A stretch of 64,000 bases of DNA from the NCBI GenBank assembly GCA_008729055.1, contig SDUX01000007.1:4188460-4252459 (forward strand), written 5' to 3'. This stretch comes from Pyropia haitanensis (taxonomy: Eukaryota > Rhodophyta > Bangiophyceae > Bangiales > Bangiaceae). The notes beneath the pieces are model-generated. The model was not told where the DNA came from and searched no databases. It was given only the letters and a program-made list of their open reading frames with translations. The translations under genes were made by a program, and so were the position numbers. Shown here one piece after another: positions 20,937-33,501 of this stretch. Each line of letters begins with the position of its first letter. Position 1 is the first letter of the stretch.

Positions 20937-23265
20937 CGGTGCTGACGCTTGATGAGGCCTGGTGCGTGGGGGGGGACTAGAGTGCCGTGGGGGATCGCGC
21001 CTCTGGGAGGGTGCGAGCCCCTGGATGCAGACGGCGTGCGCCGTGGTAGCGGCTGCGCACAGCCTTCTTCTGCAGTGAGTGGCACTGGAGCACGCCTGGG
21101 CGTAGTTGCCGGGCGCCCCCGGCCAGCTGGCAGAGGCACTGGTGTGGCTGCAGCACCCGTGCCCGTGCGATGGTCGCGGCTTGCCTGCATCCGTAGTGGG
21201 GGATGGGACGTGCTGCACTTGGGGCGGCACCCACCGTGCGGATAGGCTGCCCTGCGATTGACTACCTGTCACTGGACGTGACGGAGGGTTTTGACGTTGT
21301 GATCCACTCTCCTGCTTGTCGCCGATTGCTCCTACACACCCGCATTCCCCCAGCTGAAGCGACATGACCTTGCCGCTGTGACAGTGGTTGTGGACGGTGG
21401 CATCTCGGGTGGCGCTGCAGCGGCTGGTCAACGGCAAGCACATCGGAGTTTCTGTGTATCTTTTTTTTCTTTTTTGCCTGGCATTTCCATTGTTTTGTTG
21501 GTCGTGCGACCGGCGGCCTGTGGGCGTTGGATGCGCGCGTGCTTTCCTTTTGTTTGTTGCCCCCGTGCGGGCGGCTTTGGGCGTGGGCGGAGCGCAGGGA
21601 GGGCTCTGCGGCGAAGCGCCATTGTGCGTACGTGGAGTGAAGAGACCTGCTCTTGATCGGTTTGGCATCCCGCCCGGTTGCACCGGTTGGCGCGGCTAGC
21701 ACCTGACCTTGCCGGTCGCTTCTGTTGTGCGCGAACAAAGTGTCGTTCCCTTGGTTTGAAGCCTTTTTTTTTTCTGCTTCGCGCGTGACCGGAGAGCAGG
21801 CCGACTGATGAGGTCGTGCAGTGCCCGTGTTGGGGATGGACTGGTCTACCGAGTAGAGCGCGTGAGTTTGGCAGCGGAAGCCGTAGCTGGCAGCCAATTA
21901 GCGGTGCGGGTTGCTCGTGTTCCTTCTTGTGTGCACGCAGCAGGCCCCCGTCTGGCTTAGGTAGGTTGATACGTTCATGATTGAAGAGGGGCGGAAGATG
22001 AGCAGAGGTGAGTGGCATGCGAGCTTCCTGATGCCAGTAGTCCAGATAGACTCGAACCTACCATCTAGTGGCCACAGCGCGGGGGTAAAGAGGTGAGGAG
22101 GAATGGCTAGTGGGGTGGGAGGATCCCTTGTACCACCACAGAGACCGCGGCGGCCCGCTCATCAGGGCGGCCGCGGCAGCAGTGGTCGCGGCGGTGGCGA
22201 AGCGCCGAAGGAAGGGCGGGGCGGCCGGCCGCCATGGGGGGGGTTGTGCGCCACGGCGCCATCCACGTCGGTAGCGACGGTGGCGGCGGCGGCAGCGGCG
22301 GCAGCGGCAACCGGCACCGCAATGGCCGCCGCGGCCACTGCACGGGCGGCCAGTCACGGGGCCGCGACACGGCGCCGGTAGAGTACGACGGCCGCCGCGG
22401 CTGACGCTATCACGGTGTTGCCCCCCTGCTGAGTGCCGCCTGTATCGCGGCGTGTCGGCTGGCCGCGACCGGCGGCGTCGGCAGGAACGCACCCCCTCTG
22501 CTGAACGTGAGCGTCGACGCGGCCGCGACGGCGGTGCTGCTAGCAGCTGCCGGTGCCGACAACGGCGGCGGTGCTGGCGGCCGCCGCCGTCGACGCGGCG
22601 GCCGCCATCGCGGCCGCGCCGGTGCCTGCGGCCGGTCAACCCTGCGACGCCGAGGACGCAACGCTGGCGGCGGCGCTTGTCGACGAGGATGCGACACGGC
22701 CCTGCTCTTTGGAAGGCGCCGAGTCCAACCGCGTCTTCAAGCGCCCTAAGCGTGTTGCTAAACGCGCCCAAGCGCGCCTTGTGCACCTGTACAGACAGCA
22801 ACAATTGTAATTAATTCATCTGTCGAACATAAGGACAGTTGAAGAAATGTGCAGGACACAATTGCTCAAATACAGCTGATGCGACATTCCTTTATCGCTG
22901 CAGTTTGGTTGTACTGTGCAGTCGCGGGCGCAGCGCAATGGTGTGTGCTTTCCTCCAGTCCCCGAGCGGGACCTTCTGTCCGTACGTTGTGGTGTCTGGT
23001 GTCCGGAGCTGGGATTTATTATCTGGCTGCGCGCGGTCGCCTGTCGCCCATTTCGGCGTGATTTTCACGAGTGCCCTTTCTGTGCCACTCAAGACGCGCC
23101 GACGGCGGGTGGGTCAGGCGCCACGACCATCCAGACCCCTCCGCCAAGGGGGCCGGCTCAGTTGCCGCGGGCCACCCATGACGTTGCGGGATCGCCGGGC
23201 CCACGCTGCTGGGTGGGTTCGAGACATGCCCAAAGCGTCGGGCCCGCCGTCGCCGCAGCCGATGT

Positions 23266-23302
<37 letters not shown>

Positions 23303-23778
23303 ATGCAGCCCCCAGCGCCACGAGTTCGCCCGCCGTCACCGCAACGTCGGCCACCGCACATAGCCCCGCTCGACTGGGGCGTGCCGCCGCGACGGGCGAC
23401 GCGCGGAACCGCTCGTTCATTGGCCATGGCCGGATTGGCTCGCAGGGGGCACCCACTCGGGGGACGGCTTGGCGCCGCCGGGTCGTGTCTCCCGCCGCTC
23501 TGCCTCTGGTGGCTGTGGGCGCGGCTGTGCCATTGGACCCATCCGGGAACACATGTGGAACGGCCAGTCCAGGGGGGGGTGTGTGTGAGAGTGGGCCAGT
23601 GGGAGAGTGTCCTCGGTTCAAGAGCCGCCTCGCGCTCTTCCTACGGTCGCTCACCGTCCATCACCAGCCCGCTCGGTCTGTGTCAACCCACGCCCGTCTT
23701 TCCATCCCCGTCCTGCTCTCCCGTACCCGTCCACGTCCAACCTCTGCTTGCGGGACTTCTCCCTACTCGTCCGTCACC
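20937..23778. other. Gene-poor stretch between PDK and the microprotein gene
   Basis: 2.84 kb. 21.3-22.0 kb is less GC-rich with T-runs and no supported gene. 22.1-22.75 kb is strongly GGC/GCC-biased, so all frames look open. A GCC tract lies at about 23266-23302. Promoter DNA of the next gene is probably in the last few hundred bases, which are C/T-rich. Confidence 0.4.
22553..22810 (+). CDS. Weak candidate small or partial ORF
   Basis: 85-codon frame whose last part (ESNRVFKRPKRVAKRAQARL then VHLYRQQQL, stop) is basic and no longer biased by GGC runs, so it could be the last exon of a protein. The first part is Ala-rich and could be chance. No homologue recognised, no clear splice acceptor chosen, and the start is arbitrary. 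Confidence 0.15.
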   Translation: MPTTAAVLAAAAVDAAAAIAAAPVPAAGQPCDAEDATLAAALVDEDATRPCSLEGAESNRVFKRPKRVAKRAQARLVHLYRQQQL

Positions 23779-24440
23779 ATGAAGCTGTCCATGCCCGCCA
23801 ACCCGGTCCAGCGCCGCGCCTCGGACAACAAGCTGATGTTCATCGGCTTGACCGCCTTTGAGTGGGGTACGTGCCGCGATGCATCGGTCTCGCTTGGAGT
23901 TGGTGGGTGCGTGCGGGTTACACTCTGTGGAGGAGCGCAGGCGTCTGGCAGATCGTTGTTTGGCCGTGCCTGACGTGTTCTTCACGTTATCCCTGCTGCC
24001 TGTTGGCACCGTTGTCCGCTTGTGTCATGTCTTGCTGCGGGCCCCTTTCTCAGTGACCACGACGGCCGCCCTGCTCATCCTGTACCTGTGTCTGGGCGGC
24101 TTCTTCGTCGGCATGCTCGCAGTGTCGAAGAAGATCCGCAATGACGGCAACACGGTACGTATCGTTGGGCGGTCATTCGTTGGGTGGGCGTGGATCTGGT
24201 CTGCGATCGTCAGTGTAGCAGGGGCGTGACGAAGGTGATGGATACCTGGGCACCGAGGCAGGACGCGAAAGTCGACCGTCTCCATGGGAGCTCTGCGGAA
24301 TCCGACGACTAACCAGAACCGCTTGTACCCGTGCCCTGGCGTCTTATTTTTGGGTTGGTGTGGGCCTTGGCCGTGTGTCTACTTATGACTTGCAACAGTA
24401 CCCGCGTCCCGGGACGAACTCGCCATTTGCGGACGAGTAG
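23779..24440 (+). CDS. 76-residue single-pass membrane microprotein, three exons
   Basis: Exons 23779-23866, 24054-24154 and 24399-24440 join in frame (88+101+42 = 231 bases, 76 residues plus TAG). Introns are 23867-24053 (G|GTACGT..TTTCTCAG|TG, phase 1) and 24155-24398 (ACG|GTACGT..TTGCAACAG|TAC, phase 0); both donors are GTACGT. The product has a basic/polar N-terminus (MKLSMPANPVQRRASDNK), a short hydrophobic piece LMFIGLTAFEW, a strong membrane segment AALLILYLCLGGFFVGMLAV, then SKKIRNDGNTYPRPGTNSPF and an acidic end. The ATG follows a pyrimidine-rich leader and CACC. The exon boundaries falling on either side of a transmembrane helix support the model. The EW-then-TM layout and P-x-PG loop loosely recall the start of Na,K-ATPase beta subunits; no homology is claimed. 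Function unknown. Confidence 0.6.
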
Positions 24441-24930
24441 AGTGTGGGAAGCAGCGTCGCGGCGGCGCCAGCTCTGCATCCCAGCCCGACGGTTGTGGCG
24501 TTGTCGTTCTCTTTTTCCGGTGGGACTCCTTTCCTCTGCTCGTCATGACCACTTTAAACTGCCGTGTGCTTTTTTGGGTTCTTGGATGCTGCTCTGGACA
24601 GTCTGGCCTCGCGCGCGACTAGCATGCTTGCACAGTGTCCTTGGTCGCAGCGTCCACCAGTCGCGCACTGTGTGGAGCAACCAGGTGGATGAGCAGCCCC
24701 GCTCCATCTATGGTGGGGTCACGCATGCCCTGGCCGGACAGGCGGTGGCCCGTCGTTTTCGGCGGGGGCGGCCCAATCGCGCGCGACGCCTCTTGGAGTG
24801 GAGAGCCAACGCCCCCCTCGCGCCCACACGTAACGCCCACTTCACCCCACGGTCCATCTCCCCCCTGTCCGCACGCGTTCCGTTCCCCCCCTCCATAGCG
24901 TCGCGCCGCCCAACCAACCCGGCCCCGATG
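24441..24930. other. Convergent intergenic region
   Basis: 490 bases between the 3' ends of the microprotein gene and the Hrd3 gene. No motif-bearing frame. Contains 3' UTR sequence of both genes by position. Confidence 0.4.
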
Positions 24931-27900
24931 TCACGTCACAGCACGTCTTCTCAGCCCGGCACCAGCACCAGCCCCGTCAGCCCCCCTCGCCACGGGCGGG
25001 CGTGGGGGAATTCCCCCCCCCCCTGCCCCCCCTGCGGCATCCGCATCGCGATCGCGGCGCTGTCGTGCCAGGATCCGTCGCTGGCGCTCGAGGACGAGGC
25101 CCGCCAACAGGGCGGCCAGGGGCCCCACCAGCAGCAAGTCCGCGTTCTCCCACGTGAGCACCCGCGGCCCGCTGGAACCGCCGGCAACGCCCCCCTCCCG
25201 CTCATCCCCCCCGCCTGCTGCTGGCACGCCCACCGCTGGCCAACCGCGCAGATGGCGGTCGCGCAGGGCGGCCAGCCGCCGCCCCGCGGTGCGTAGCGCA
25301 GACACCCCCGACCGCACGGCCGTCACCTGCCGCAGCACCCACACCGCGATTGAGGCGGGGAGGACCGCGTCAATGTCAGCGGCGCGCGCAAAGTCCAAGT
25401 ACCGCTTGGCCAGCGCGTAGTCGGGCGCCTCACCGATGATACCCCGCGCGTACATGAGGCCCAAGTTGAACAGTGCCTCAGCAGAGCCCATCTTGCCAGC
25501 CCGCTCGTACGCCACTGACGCGGCAGCGTAGTCACGCAACTCCACGTACGACAGGTCCCCAATGCGAAGGAGGGAGTCGGCGTGACCTTGTAGTGCCGAC
25601 AGGTGGTAAAGCCGCATCGCACGGTTGACGAGGTCGTCGTGTTGTGGTGCAGGAGGGCGGATGGGGGACAGCTCCGTTGGGGGAGGGGCGGTAGGCACAC
25701 TACTGGCCGCGGCCGTCACCGCTGACGGTGCGGCCGTCAGGGGCTCGCCGCCGCCATCCCCGCCTTCGAGAGGAGGCCCATCATGACGCTCGCCATCAGC
25801 AGTCGCCACTGCGTCGGTCGTCGCTGCTGTCGACGGGTCGGGCCCGCCAGACTTGCCGTTGCCGCTGCTCACGGTGGCGGCAGGTGGTGGCGGAGGTGAC
25901 GAGTCGCCACCCCTCCGCCTCTTCCGCGCCGCCACCGCCCGCTCTTCATCATCCACAACAAAGCCCAGCTCGTAGAGCAGCCCCGCGTTGAACTGTGCCA
26001 GCTCAATCCCCGCATGCGCGGCCTGGATGTAGCGGTAGAGTCCCCCCCGACGTCGCCCGCGTCGAGGGCGTCTAGCGCCAGGCCCAGCACGCTGTTCCAC
26101 TCGCCCTCCTCGGCAACGCGCTTGAGCCCCTTGACCGCCGCCGCGCAGTCACGGACCGCGGGCGGCTCGCCGCGGAGGACCACCAGGCTTAGCTCGTAGG
26201 TGGCCCGCAAGTCGTGGAATGCAGCCGCCGTCTGCAAGTACCGGTACCGCTCCGCCGGGTCCGGCGTGACGCCCCGCCCGTCGCGGTGCAGCTGCGCGAG
26301 GATGAAGTTCGCGTCGGGCTGGAGCATGTCCGCCGCCTTTTTCAGATACTTGACGGCCTGTGTGTCCATCCAGTCGGACAGAGCGTCAGCCTCGGCCGCC
26401 GCCACCGCCGCCGCCTCGGCTTCAGCGTCGGCCGCGTCGTCGTCCGCGGCACCCGCACCAGACGGCGCGGCCACCGCAGCCCGCGCAGCCTCCATGACGG
26501 AAGCAGGCGGCTCCCCTTGATACAACCCGTGCAGGTAGGCCAAGCCGACGCCCAGGCTGCCCAGCGAGTGCTTCTTTTCGTCCGCTTCGTGCAAGTACAC
26601 CAACGCGCTGTCGTTCTTGCCTTGCGTCAGATGGAGGAGACCCAGCCGGGCAGACGCCTCGGCCGAGCCGCCCGCGGCCGCGCGGCCAAGCAGCTCCGCG
26701 GCGCGCGCCTCGTCGTGGGGCACCCCATGGACACCCGCCAGCGCCATGGCCGCCAGGTGCACCAGGGCCGCCTCGTCGCCGTGCGCGGCGGCGTGCGAGT
26801 AGTAGGCAACGATTTCGTCCTCCTCTGACAGGCGATCACGAAAGCTGCCGCCGCCCGATGCGGCGGAGCGCGCTTCCGCCTCGGTCAGCCGCACCCGCTC
26901 GCTGACGTGGAGGTGCTTGGGCAGCGGTGGTCGAGGCGGCGTGTGCCACGACGGCAGGTAGTCGGTGACGACCGTCCGAGCGGCGGCGGCGTAGAGGTCG
27001 GCCGCGGCCTCGCACGACTGCGGCACATCCACGCCGTGGAGGTGGCGGCTGGCCAGGGCCATCTGCGCCAGCGGGTTGCCAGACGCGGCGGCCACGGACC
27101 AGTGCATGACAGCCAGGGCGGGGCGGGGTACCCGCGCCGGGGGTGCACCCGCGGGCGCGTCACCGCCGTCGGCGGGTTCAGGCCCCACGTCCAGGCCGGC
27201 GGCGTAGACCAACCCCAGCAACGCGTGCGCGTCGGCGTGCCCCGTCCGTGCCGTTGCGTTGACCAGCAGCGCCGTCGCGCGGCGGAGGTCGCGGCGGACC
27301 AGGAAAGTCGGCGCCGACGAGAAGGCCGTCCCGCCAACGCCGGCCGACCCCGCCGGCACAGAGACGCCAGCCAGCAGCACGGCGGCGAGGCTGGTCGCCG
27401 CGCCCGGGGAGCCCAGGTCGGCCGCCGCCGCAAACTCTTCCACCGCGCCAGGGTAGTCCTGGCCGCCGTCCCACAGCTCCTCCGCGCGCAGCACGTGGCG
27501 GGCGGCCGCGTCGGCCACGGGGTCCACCTCCCGCAGCAGGTGCGGCGCGCCAAACAGCATGCCCCCATTGCCGCCGCCGCGGCTGCCGCCGGCACCCCCA
27601 CGCGCGCCGTCGGGATCGCCGCGGCCAGCCGCGCCAGTCGCCTCCCCGTCCCGCTCCGGCTCGCCGTCTTCCCCCTCTACCCCCGCGCCGCCCCCGTTGG
27701 CCGCCGCCACCGCCGATGCCCAGTCTGGCAGCAGGGCGTCCAGGTGGACCGCCTCAAAGGTGCGGTCACCGACCGTCACAGCCACGGACGCGAGGTCCGC
27801 TGCGGCGAGCACGTCGGCCGGGACGGCCACCAGGAGATCCCTGTCGTCCAAGCTCGCCCACGGGGCGGTGACCTCGGTGGCGCCCCCCCCCGACGACGAC

Positions 27901-28684
27901 GACGGCGGGTCGTCCGAGTCGGTCGCGTCGGGCGGCACCCCGTCCTCCACTACAAAAACGACGGCAACGTCGGGGCCCTCACCGTCGGCTCCGCCGCCAC
28001 CGCCACCGTCCCCGTCGCGGGGGCGCCCGCGGGGGGGCCGCGGCAGGCGCAGGCGCACCAAGGCGGGGTAGGGTAGGGAGCGCCCCAGCAGCGCCATCAC
28101 CCCGCCCGGCCCATCGCCGTCTGCCGCGTCAGCGGTGGCCGCGTCGTCGTGGGCCTTCGCCGCGTGGGGGAGGTCATCGGCGGCGCCCGCGGGGAGGTCC
28201 GCGGGTGCCCCCCCGACGGGCTGCCCATCGCCGTCGTCGCCGTCACCACCGTCGTCACCGCCGCCCTCGCCGCCGCCGTCACCGCCGCCGTCACCACCAA
28301 CCCCGGCGGGCGCCGCCGCCGGGGGCGACCCGCCCCTGGCGGGGGCCCCCCCTCCTCCCCCGGCGGCGGCAGCCCCGCATCGACCGCCTCGGCGCGGATC
28401 GCCGCGCGCAGCGCCTCGACGCCCCGCGCGACGTCGTCCAGCTCGTCCGCGGCGGGGTCCGCCGGCTCGCCTTTGCCGTCGGCGGAGGCGCCGCCCGCGC
28501 CGCCCACCCGCACGTCTGCAACGCGCGGCGCCGCGGCTGGCGGCGCGTCCCGCGCCTCGGCCGGCGCGGCGGCGGGCCGCGCGTCACCGGGCGGCGGCAC
28601 CGGCCCGCCGCCACCGTCGCCCGCGGGGGGGGGCGCCGTGACCGGCGCCGCGGCGGCCGCCCGGTCACGGACGGCGGTGGCGGC

Positions 28685-28732
<48 letters not shown>

Positions 28733-28938
28733 CGTGCCGGGCGTCACCGCAATGGCCTCTGGCACGGCGGCGGTCGGCAGCGGCGGGCGGTGGGTGGCGG
28801 CCGCCACCGCCGCCGCCGCCGCCGCCGCGGGTGCTGTCGCCGCGGCCGCCGCCAGTGGGGTGGCGTCAGGGGTGGCGCCAGCGGCGGTGGCGCCGGCGGT
28901 GGGGGTGGTGGGGGTGGCGGCGGCGGTGGTCGTCGCGT

Positions 28939-28970
<32 letters not shown>

Positions 28971-29089
28971 GCGGCGGTGGCCCAGCCGCCAGCGAGCAGC
29001 GCGGCGACGGCCGCCACCGCCACGGCGGCGGTGGCGGTCGCGCCGCCGCGGCCGCGGCGGTGGCGCCGCCGCCGTGCGCGCGCCGCCAT
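24931..29089 (-). CDS. HRD3: SEL1L/Hrd3 ER-associated degradation adaptor (two apparent homopolymer frameshifts)
   Basis: Hrd3/SEL1L is the ER-membrane partner of the Hrd1 ubiquitin ligase and recruits misfolded lumenal proteins. ATG at 29089 gives an Arg-rich start then TAAVAVAAVAALLAGGWA, an ER signal sequence. A long Ala/Pro-rich and acidic region follows, then at least nine SEL1 repeats, e.g. GHADAHALLGLVYAAGLDV, ASGNPLAQMALASRHLHGVD, GSAEASARLGLLHLTQGKND, LGVGLAYLHGLYQG, DANFILAQLHRDGRG, then LYRYIQAAHAGIELAQFNAG, GSAEALFNLGLMYARG. A single C-terminal membrane helix LLLVGPLAALLAGLVL and a short basic tail complete the Hrd3 layout. The frame changes at a G/C run near 28346-28357 and at the C7 run 26042-26048. 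Reading across them restores a continuous acidic linker and the LYRYIQAA repeat. The coding span (~1385 codons) is much longer than the usual 800-850 because of low-complexity inserts. Confidence 0.85.
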
Positions 29090-29193
29090 GCGCGCGCCAC
29101 CCAGCCGGCACGCCCGCGACGGGGGCAGGGGGCAGGGCGGCGCAACACGGGGAGCACCGACTAGAGCACGTAGGAAGGCGAAGAAGCGAGGGA

Positions 29194-29225
<32 letters not shown>

Positions 29226-30003
29226 GGCGGGGAGGGAGGGGGGGGAACACGGAGGCGGCCGACGCCACAACGTGCGGCGACCGCGGGGGGAGGGCCAGCG
29301 AGCACCGCCCGAGGTGGCGCGGCTGCTGGCGGCGGGGGCGGCGGCGTCAGCACCCGCACGGCCGGCGCGGCCCGCACGCGCGGCGGCTCACGAGGGCGGC
29401 CCAAAGAGATTGAACGCGATCGCACCGCCTGTCATGATTGGACGCCGACGCGGTCGGCACGATCGACTGCGGTCCAAAGGCCGGCCCGCCCGAGGGTGCG
29501 CCCGCGGCGCGCGGCTGTCCCGCGGCGGACCAATTAATTCCCCGAGGTTTCAAACCGCCATTGCGGGGCGGCGCGCGGGCACGCGGCGGGCGGCGGCCGC
29601 CACGGTGGCGCCACACTGGCGCGGCGGTGGCGACCGCTCCGTCGCCCGCTCCCCGCCGCCCCGCTGCTCCATGCCCACGCGGCGGTTTTTACCCCTCCCG
29701 CCCTGTCGTTGGCTGCGCCACGCCGCGCGCCGAAGGGCCACGCCAACCACTTGCCGCGCTCCCAGCTGCCGCCGCGGTCTCGCAGGGCCCCGCGTGGCCG
29801 CGCCGCCGCCCGCCCCCGTCCCCCGCCCCGCCGCCGCGGCGGCGGGCGCGGCCGCCTCCATGAGCCGCCCCGCCGCGGGCGGCGACGGGGCGCGCCCCCC
29901 CCCCCCCCGTCGCGCCCCCGGCACCCCCCCCACGCCCCCTTCCGCTCCCCTCCACCCACCATGACCGCCGCCGCGGCGGCGCGCACCCCGTCGCGGGCGC
30001 GCC

Positions 30004-30047
<44 letters not shown>

Positions 30048-30547
30048 CACCCCCCTCACCCGACCGCCGCCGCCGCGGTCACGAGCCGCCAGCGGTCGGC
30101 GGCTGCATGGGGGAGCGGCCGCGCAACGGCGGCCGCGCCGCCGACGCTGCCGCCGACGCGGCGGCCGCAGCGTGGTCCGCGCGGCGCGGGGGGGCAACAG
30201 GGGACTTGGGAAGGGGGGCGGGAGGGGGGGGGGCGCCCGCCGAGCCGCGGCCGCCACCGCCGCGGCCGCCACCGCCGCCGCGCCTGCCGGCCCTACCACC
30301 CGACGCGGCGCGCGCCGTCGCCACGCGGCGGCGCACCGACGGCGGCGGGCGGCGGCGTGTCGGGAGGCGCCCCCTTCCCCCCCCCCTCCCCCCCGCCGCC
30401 GCCGCGGCGGCCGCGCGCCGCCGCACCCCGCCGCCGCGGGCGGCCGCGGGTCGTCCCGCGCCGCCCGTCGGGGCGCCCGGCGGGGCCCGCCGGCCGCCGG
30501 TGGGGGCCGCCGCCGCCGCGGTGCGGCGGGCGTCCCACGCGGCGGCC

Positions 30548-30578
<31 letters not shown>

Positions 30579-30971
30579 GCGCCGCGCGGTCACGCGGCGC
30601 GGCGGGTGCGGCACGCCGCGTGGCGGCGCGCCGCGGCGACGCGCGCCGCCGCTGGCGGCCGCGCCCGTCGGCGGCGCGCCCGCCGCCCGCGGGGTGACGC
30701 TGGCGGCGGCGGGCCGGCGGCGGCCGCCGCGGCTGCCGCCGCCTCGCCGCGGGCGGCGCGCCGCCCGCCGCCGGGCCGACCGCCGGCCGCCGCGGCGGCC
30801 GGTGGTGCGCGGCACGCCGGGCGGCCGCCGCGGCGGGCGGCCGGCGTCCTTGTCCCGCTCGGGCCGCGCGTCCGCAGCCAACCCCCCTGACGCCCGCGGG
30901 CGGGTCGGCCGTCCCGTCGCGGGCGCCAGCCGTCCCCGGTCCTCCCCGCCCCCTGACCCCGCACCGTGGGC
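29090..30971. other. Divergent, extremely GC-rich region between HRD3 and the carboxypeptidase gene
   Basis: 1.9 kb holding a G-run at about 29203-29227, a less GC-rich patch at 29400-29560 (including ccaattaattccccg), and long GCC tracts at 30005-30050. An ATG at 29961 sits in a strong start context (CCTCCACCCACC-ATG) and opens a repetitive Ala/Arg/Pro frame; it may be the real start of the carboxypeptidase protein or of a separate low-complexity protein ending at 30697. Neither can be supported further. Confidence 0.35.
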
Positions 30972-31175
30972 ATGGCGGCGGTGGCACCCCGCCGCGTCGG
31001 CGGCGGCGGGCGCGGCCCACCGCCACACTGGCGGGCGTTGGCGCCGTCCTCCCCCCTCCCCTTCCCCCGCCGCCGCCGCCGCCGCCGCCGCCCCCATCCC
31101 GCCCGCGTGGCCACCGCCGCGGCGGCCGTAACGGCGGTGGTGGTGGCGGTGGGGGTGGCGGCGGCGGCGGCGGCG

Positions 31176-31225
<50 letters not shown>

Positions 31226-33465
31226 AGCGACCGCCCCCCCGCTGGACCTGCCGGTGCACCTGCCCGACACGCCCTACGCCGTCATGGACTGGTCGTGGCT
31301 GCCGCCGGCGATGCGGCCGCCGCCGTCGGCGGGCGGTGGGGGCGGCACGGCGGGTGTTCCCGCCGCCGCGTCGGCGGCGGCGACGACGCCCGCGCCGGCC
31401 GTGGCGGCGACGCCGTCGGGGGGTAGCGGCGGTGGTGGCGGTGGTGGTGGTGGCGGCGGCGGCGGCGGCGGCGGTGGTGTTGGTGGTGGGGGCGCGGCAG
31501 CGTCCCTCCCCCCCCCCCCCAGCGGGCGCCCGCACCCCCGCGCCGCCGTCGCCGTCGCCGACGCCGCCGCCGCCGCCGCCGACGCCACCACCACCACCGC
31601 CGCCGCGGGCGTCGGCTTCGAGCCGCCCCACCCCCCCCGCGTCGGCGGCGCCGCTGGCGGCGGCGGCCACCGTGCGCCCCGCGCCGACGCTGCCGGCGGC
31701 GGCGCCGTCGGCGGCGGCGGCCGTCTCGGCGGCGCCGCCACTGGCGGCAGGGGCGGGGGGGGGGGCGGCGCCGGCGGCGCCGGCGGGGCGGCGTCGCCGC
31801 CGACGCCGGCGGCCGCCGTCCCACCGCCTCTGCCTACGGCGGCGCCCCTGCCGGTGGCGGCGGGCGCCACCACCGCCCCGCCGCCGCCGCCGCCGCCGCC
31901 GCCGTCGCCGTCGCTGCCGCCGCCGTCGCCGCCGACGGCGAGGCCGCCGCCCCTGCTGTCGTCGCGGCCACCCCGGCCGCCGCCGGCGGCGCCCGCGTCG
32001 CCGCCGCCGCCGCCGCCGCCGGCCGCGTCGGCGTCGGCCACGCCCGTGCCGCCGCCGCCGCGGCCGTTGCGTCCGCCGCCGCCGCCGCCGCCGGCATCGA
32101 CAATAGCGACGCCCCCCAGTGCGGACAATGGCAGCACCGCGGGCGGCGGCGGCGGCGGCGGCGACGGCGGCACCGGCGGCGGCACCGGCGGCACCGACTC
32201 GTCCGCGACGGCCACGCCAGCCCTGCCGGCGCGCACCGCCACGCCCGTGCCGCGACCGCCGACGGCGCGGCCGCCGCCGCGGCCGTCGGCGACACGGCCG
32301 CCGCCGCCGCCGCCGCGGCCGTCGGCGTCGCCGCCGCCGCCGCCGCTGCCGCCGGCAATGGCAACGGCGGCGGCGGCGACGGCGGCGGGCGTGGCCACGA
32401 CGGCACCGCCGCCCGCAACGGCGCGGCCGCCGCCGCGGCCGGCGGCGTCGCCCCCCCCAGCGGCGCCGACCGCGGCGGCGGCGGCGCCGCCGCCGACCGC
32501 GACGGCGGCGGCCGCCGGCGGCGGGGGGGGGGGGGGGGGCGCCGCCGGTGCGCCCGTGCCGCCGCGCGGCCCGCCGCCGCGGCCGGCGGCGTCGCCACCC
32601 CCACCGCCGGCGGCGTCGCCACCCCCACCGCCGGCGGCGCCGCCCGCCGGCGGGGGGGAGGACGGCAGCGGCAGCGGCAGCGGCAGCGGCAGCGGCAGCG
32701 GCAGCGGCAGCGGCGGCAGCGGTGGTGGTGGCGGCGGTGGCGGCGGCGGCGGCGGGTCCCCGACCGCCGCGCCGTCCCTACCCGGCGGTCCCGGCGTACC
32801 CCCCCCCCCCCCCCCCCCCCGCGGGCCACGCCGCCGCCGCCGCCACCGCCGCCGCCGGCCGCGTCGCCGCCGCCGCCGCCGCCGCGGCCGGCCATCACGC
32901 CCGACCCGCACTTTGCCTTCACCGACGCGCCGCTGCCGGCCGCGCCCGGCGCGCCGACCGCGCCGCCGTTCCGCGACGTGGGCGCCGACGCGTCGCACGC
33001 GCCGCCCCCCCCCCCCCCACCCCCCCCCCCCCCCCCCCACCACGGGCGGCGGCGGCGGCGGCGTCCCCCCCCCCCCGCCACGGGCGGCGGCGGCGGCGGC
33101 GGCGGCGGCGGCCGGCGGCGGCGGCACGAATGGCGGCCGCGCGCACGGGTGTCGGGTGCGCCCGCCCTACGCCGGCGTCGCGCTCGTGGCGGTGACGGCC
33201 GCGACGGCGGCGGCGCGGGCGGCGGCGGTCGCCGCCGCCGCCGCCCGCTGCACGGTGCGCGTGTGGGCAGAGGAGAACCCGCTGCGGCCGGCGCGGCGGC
33301 GGCGGCTGCCGCCGGCGGCGGCCGCCGCGGTCGCCGCCGCCCGGCTGCGCGGCCGCACCCGCCGCCGGGGGGGGGGGGGGAGCCGCCGCCGACGCGCCAC
33401 GCCCGGCGTGCCGGGGGGGGGTGGGGGGGGGGGGGGCGCCCCGCAACGGCACCGCCGCGGTGCCT

Positions 33466-33501
<36 letters not shown>

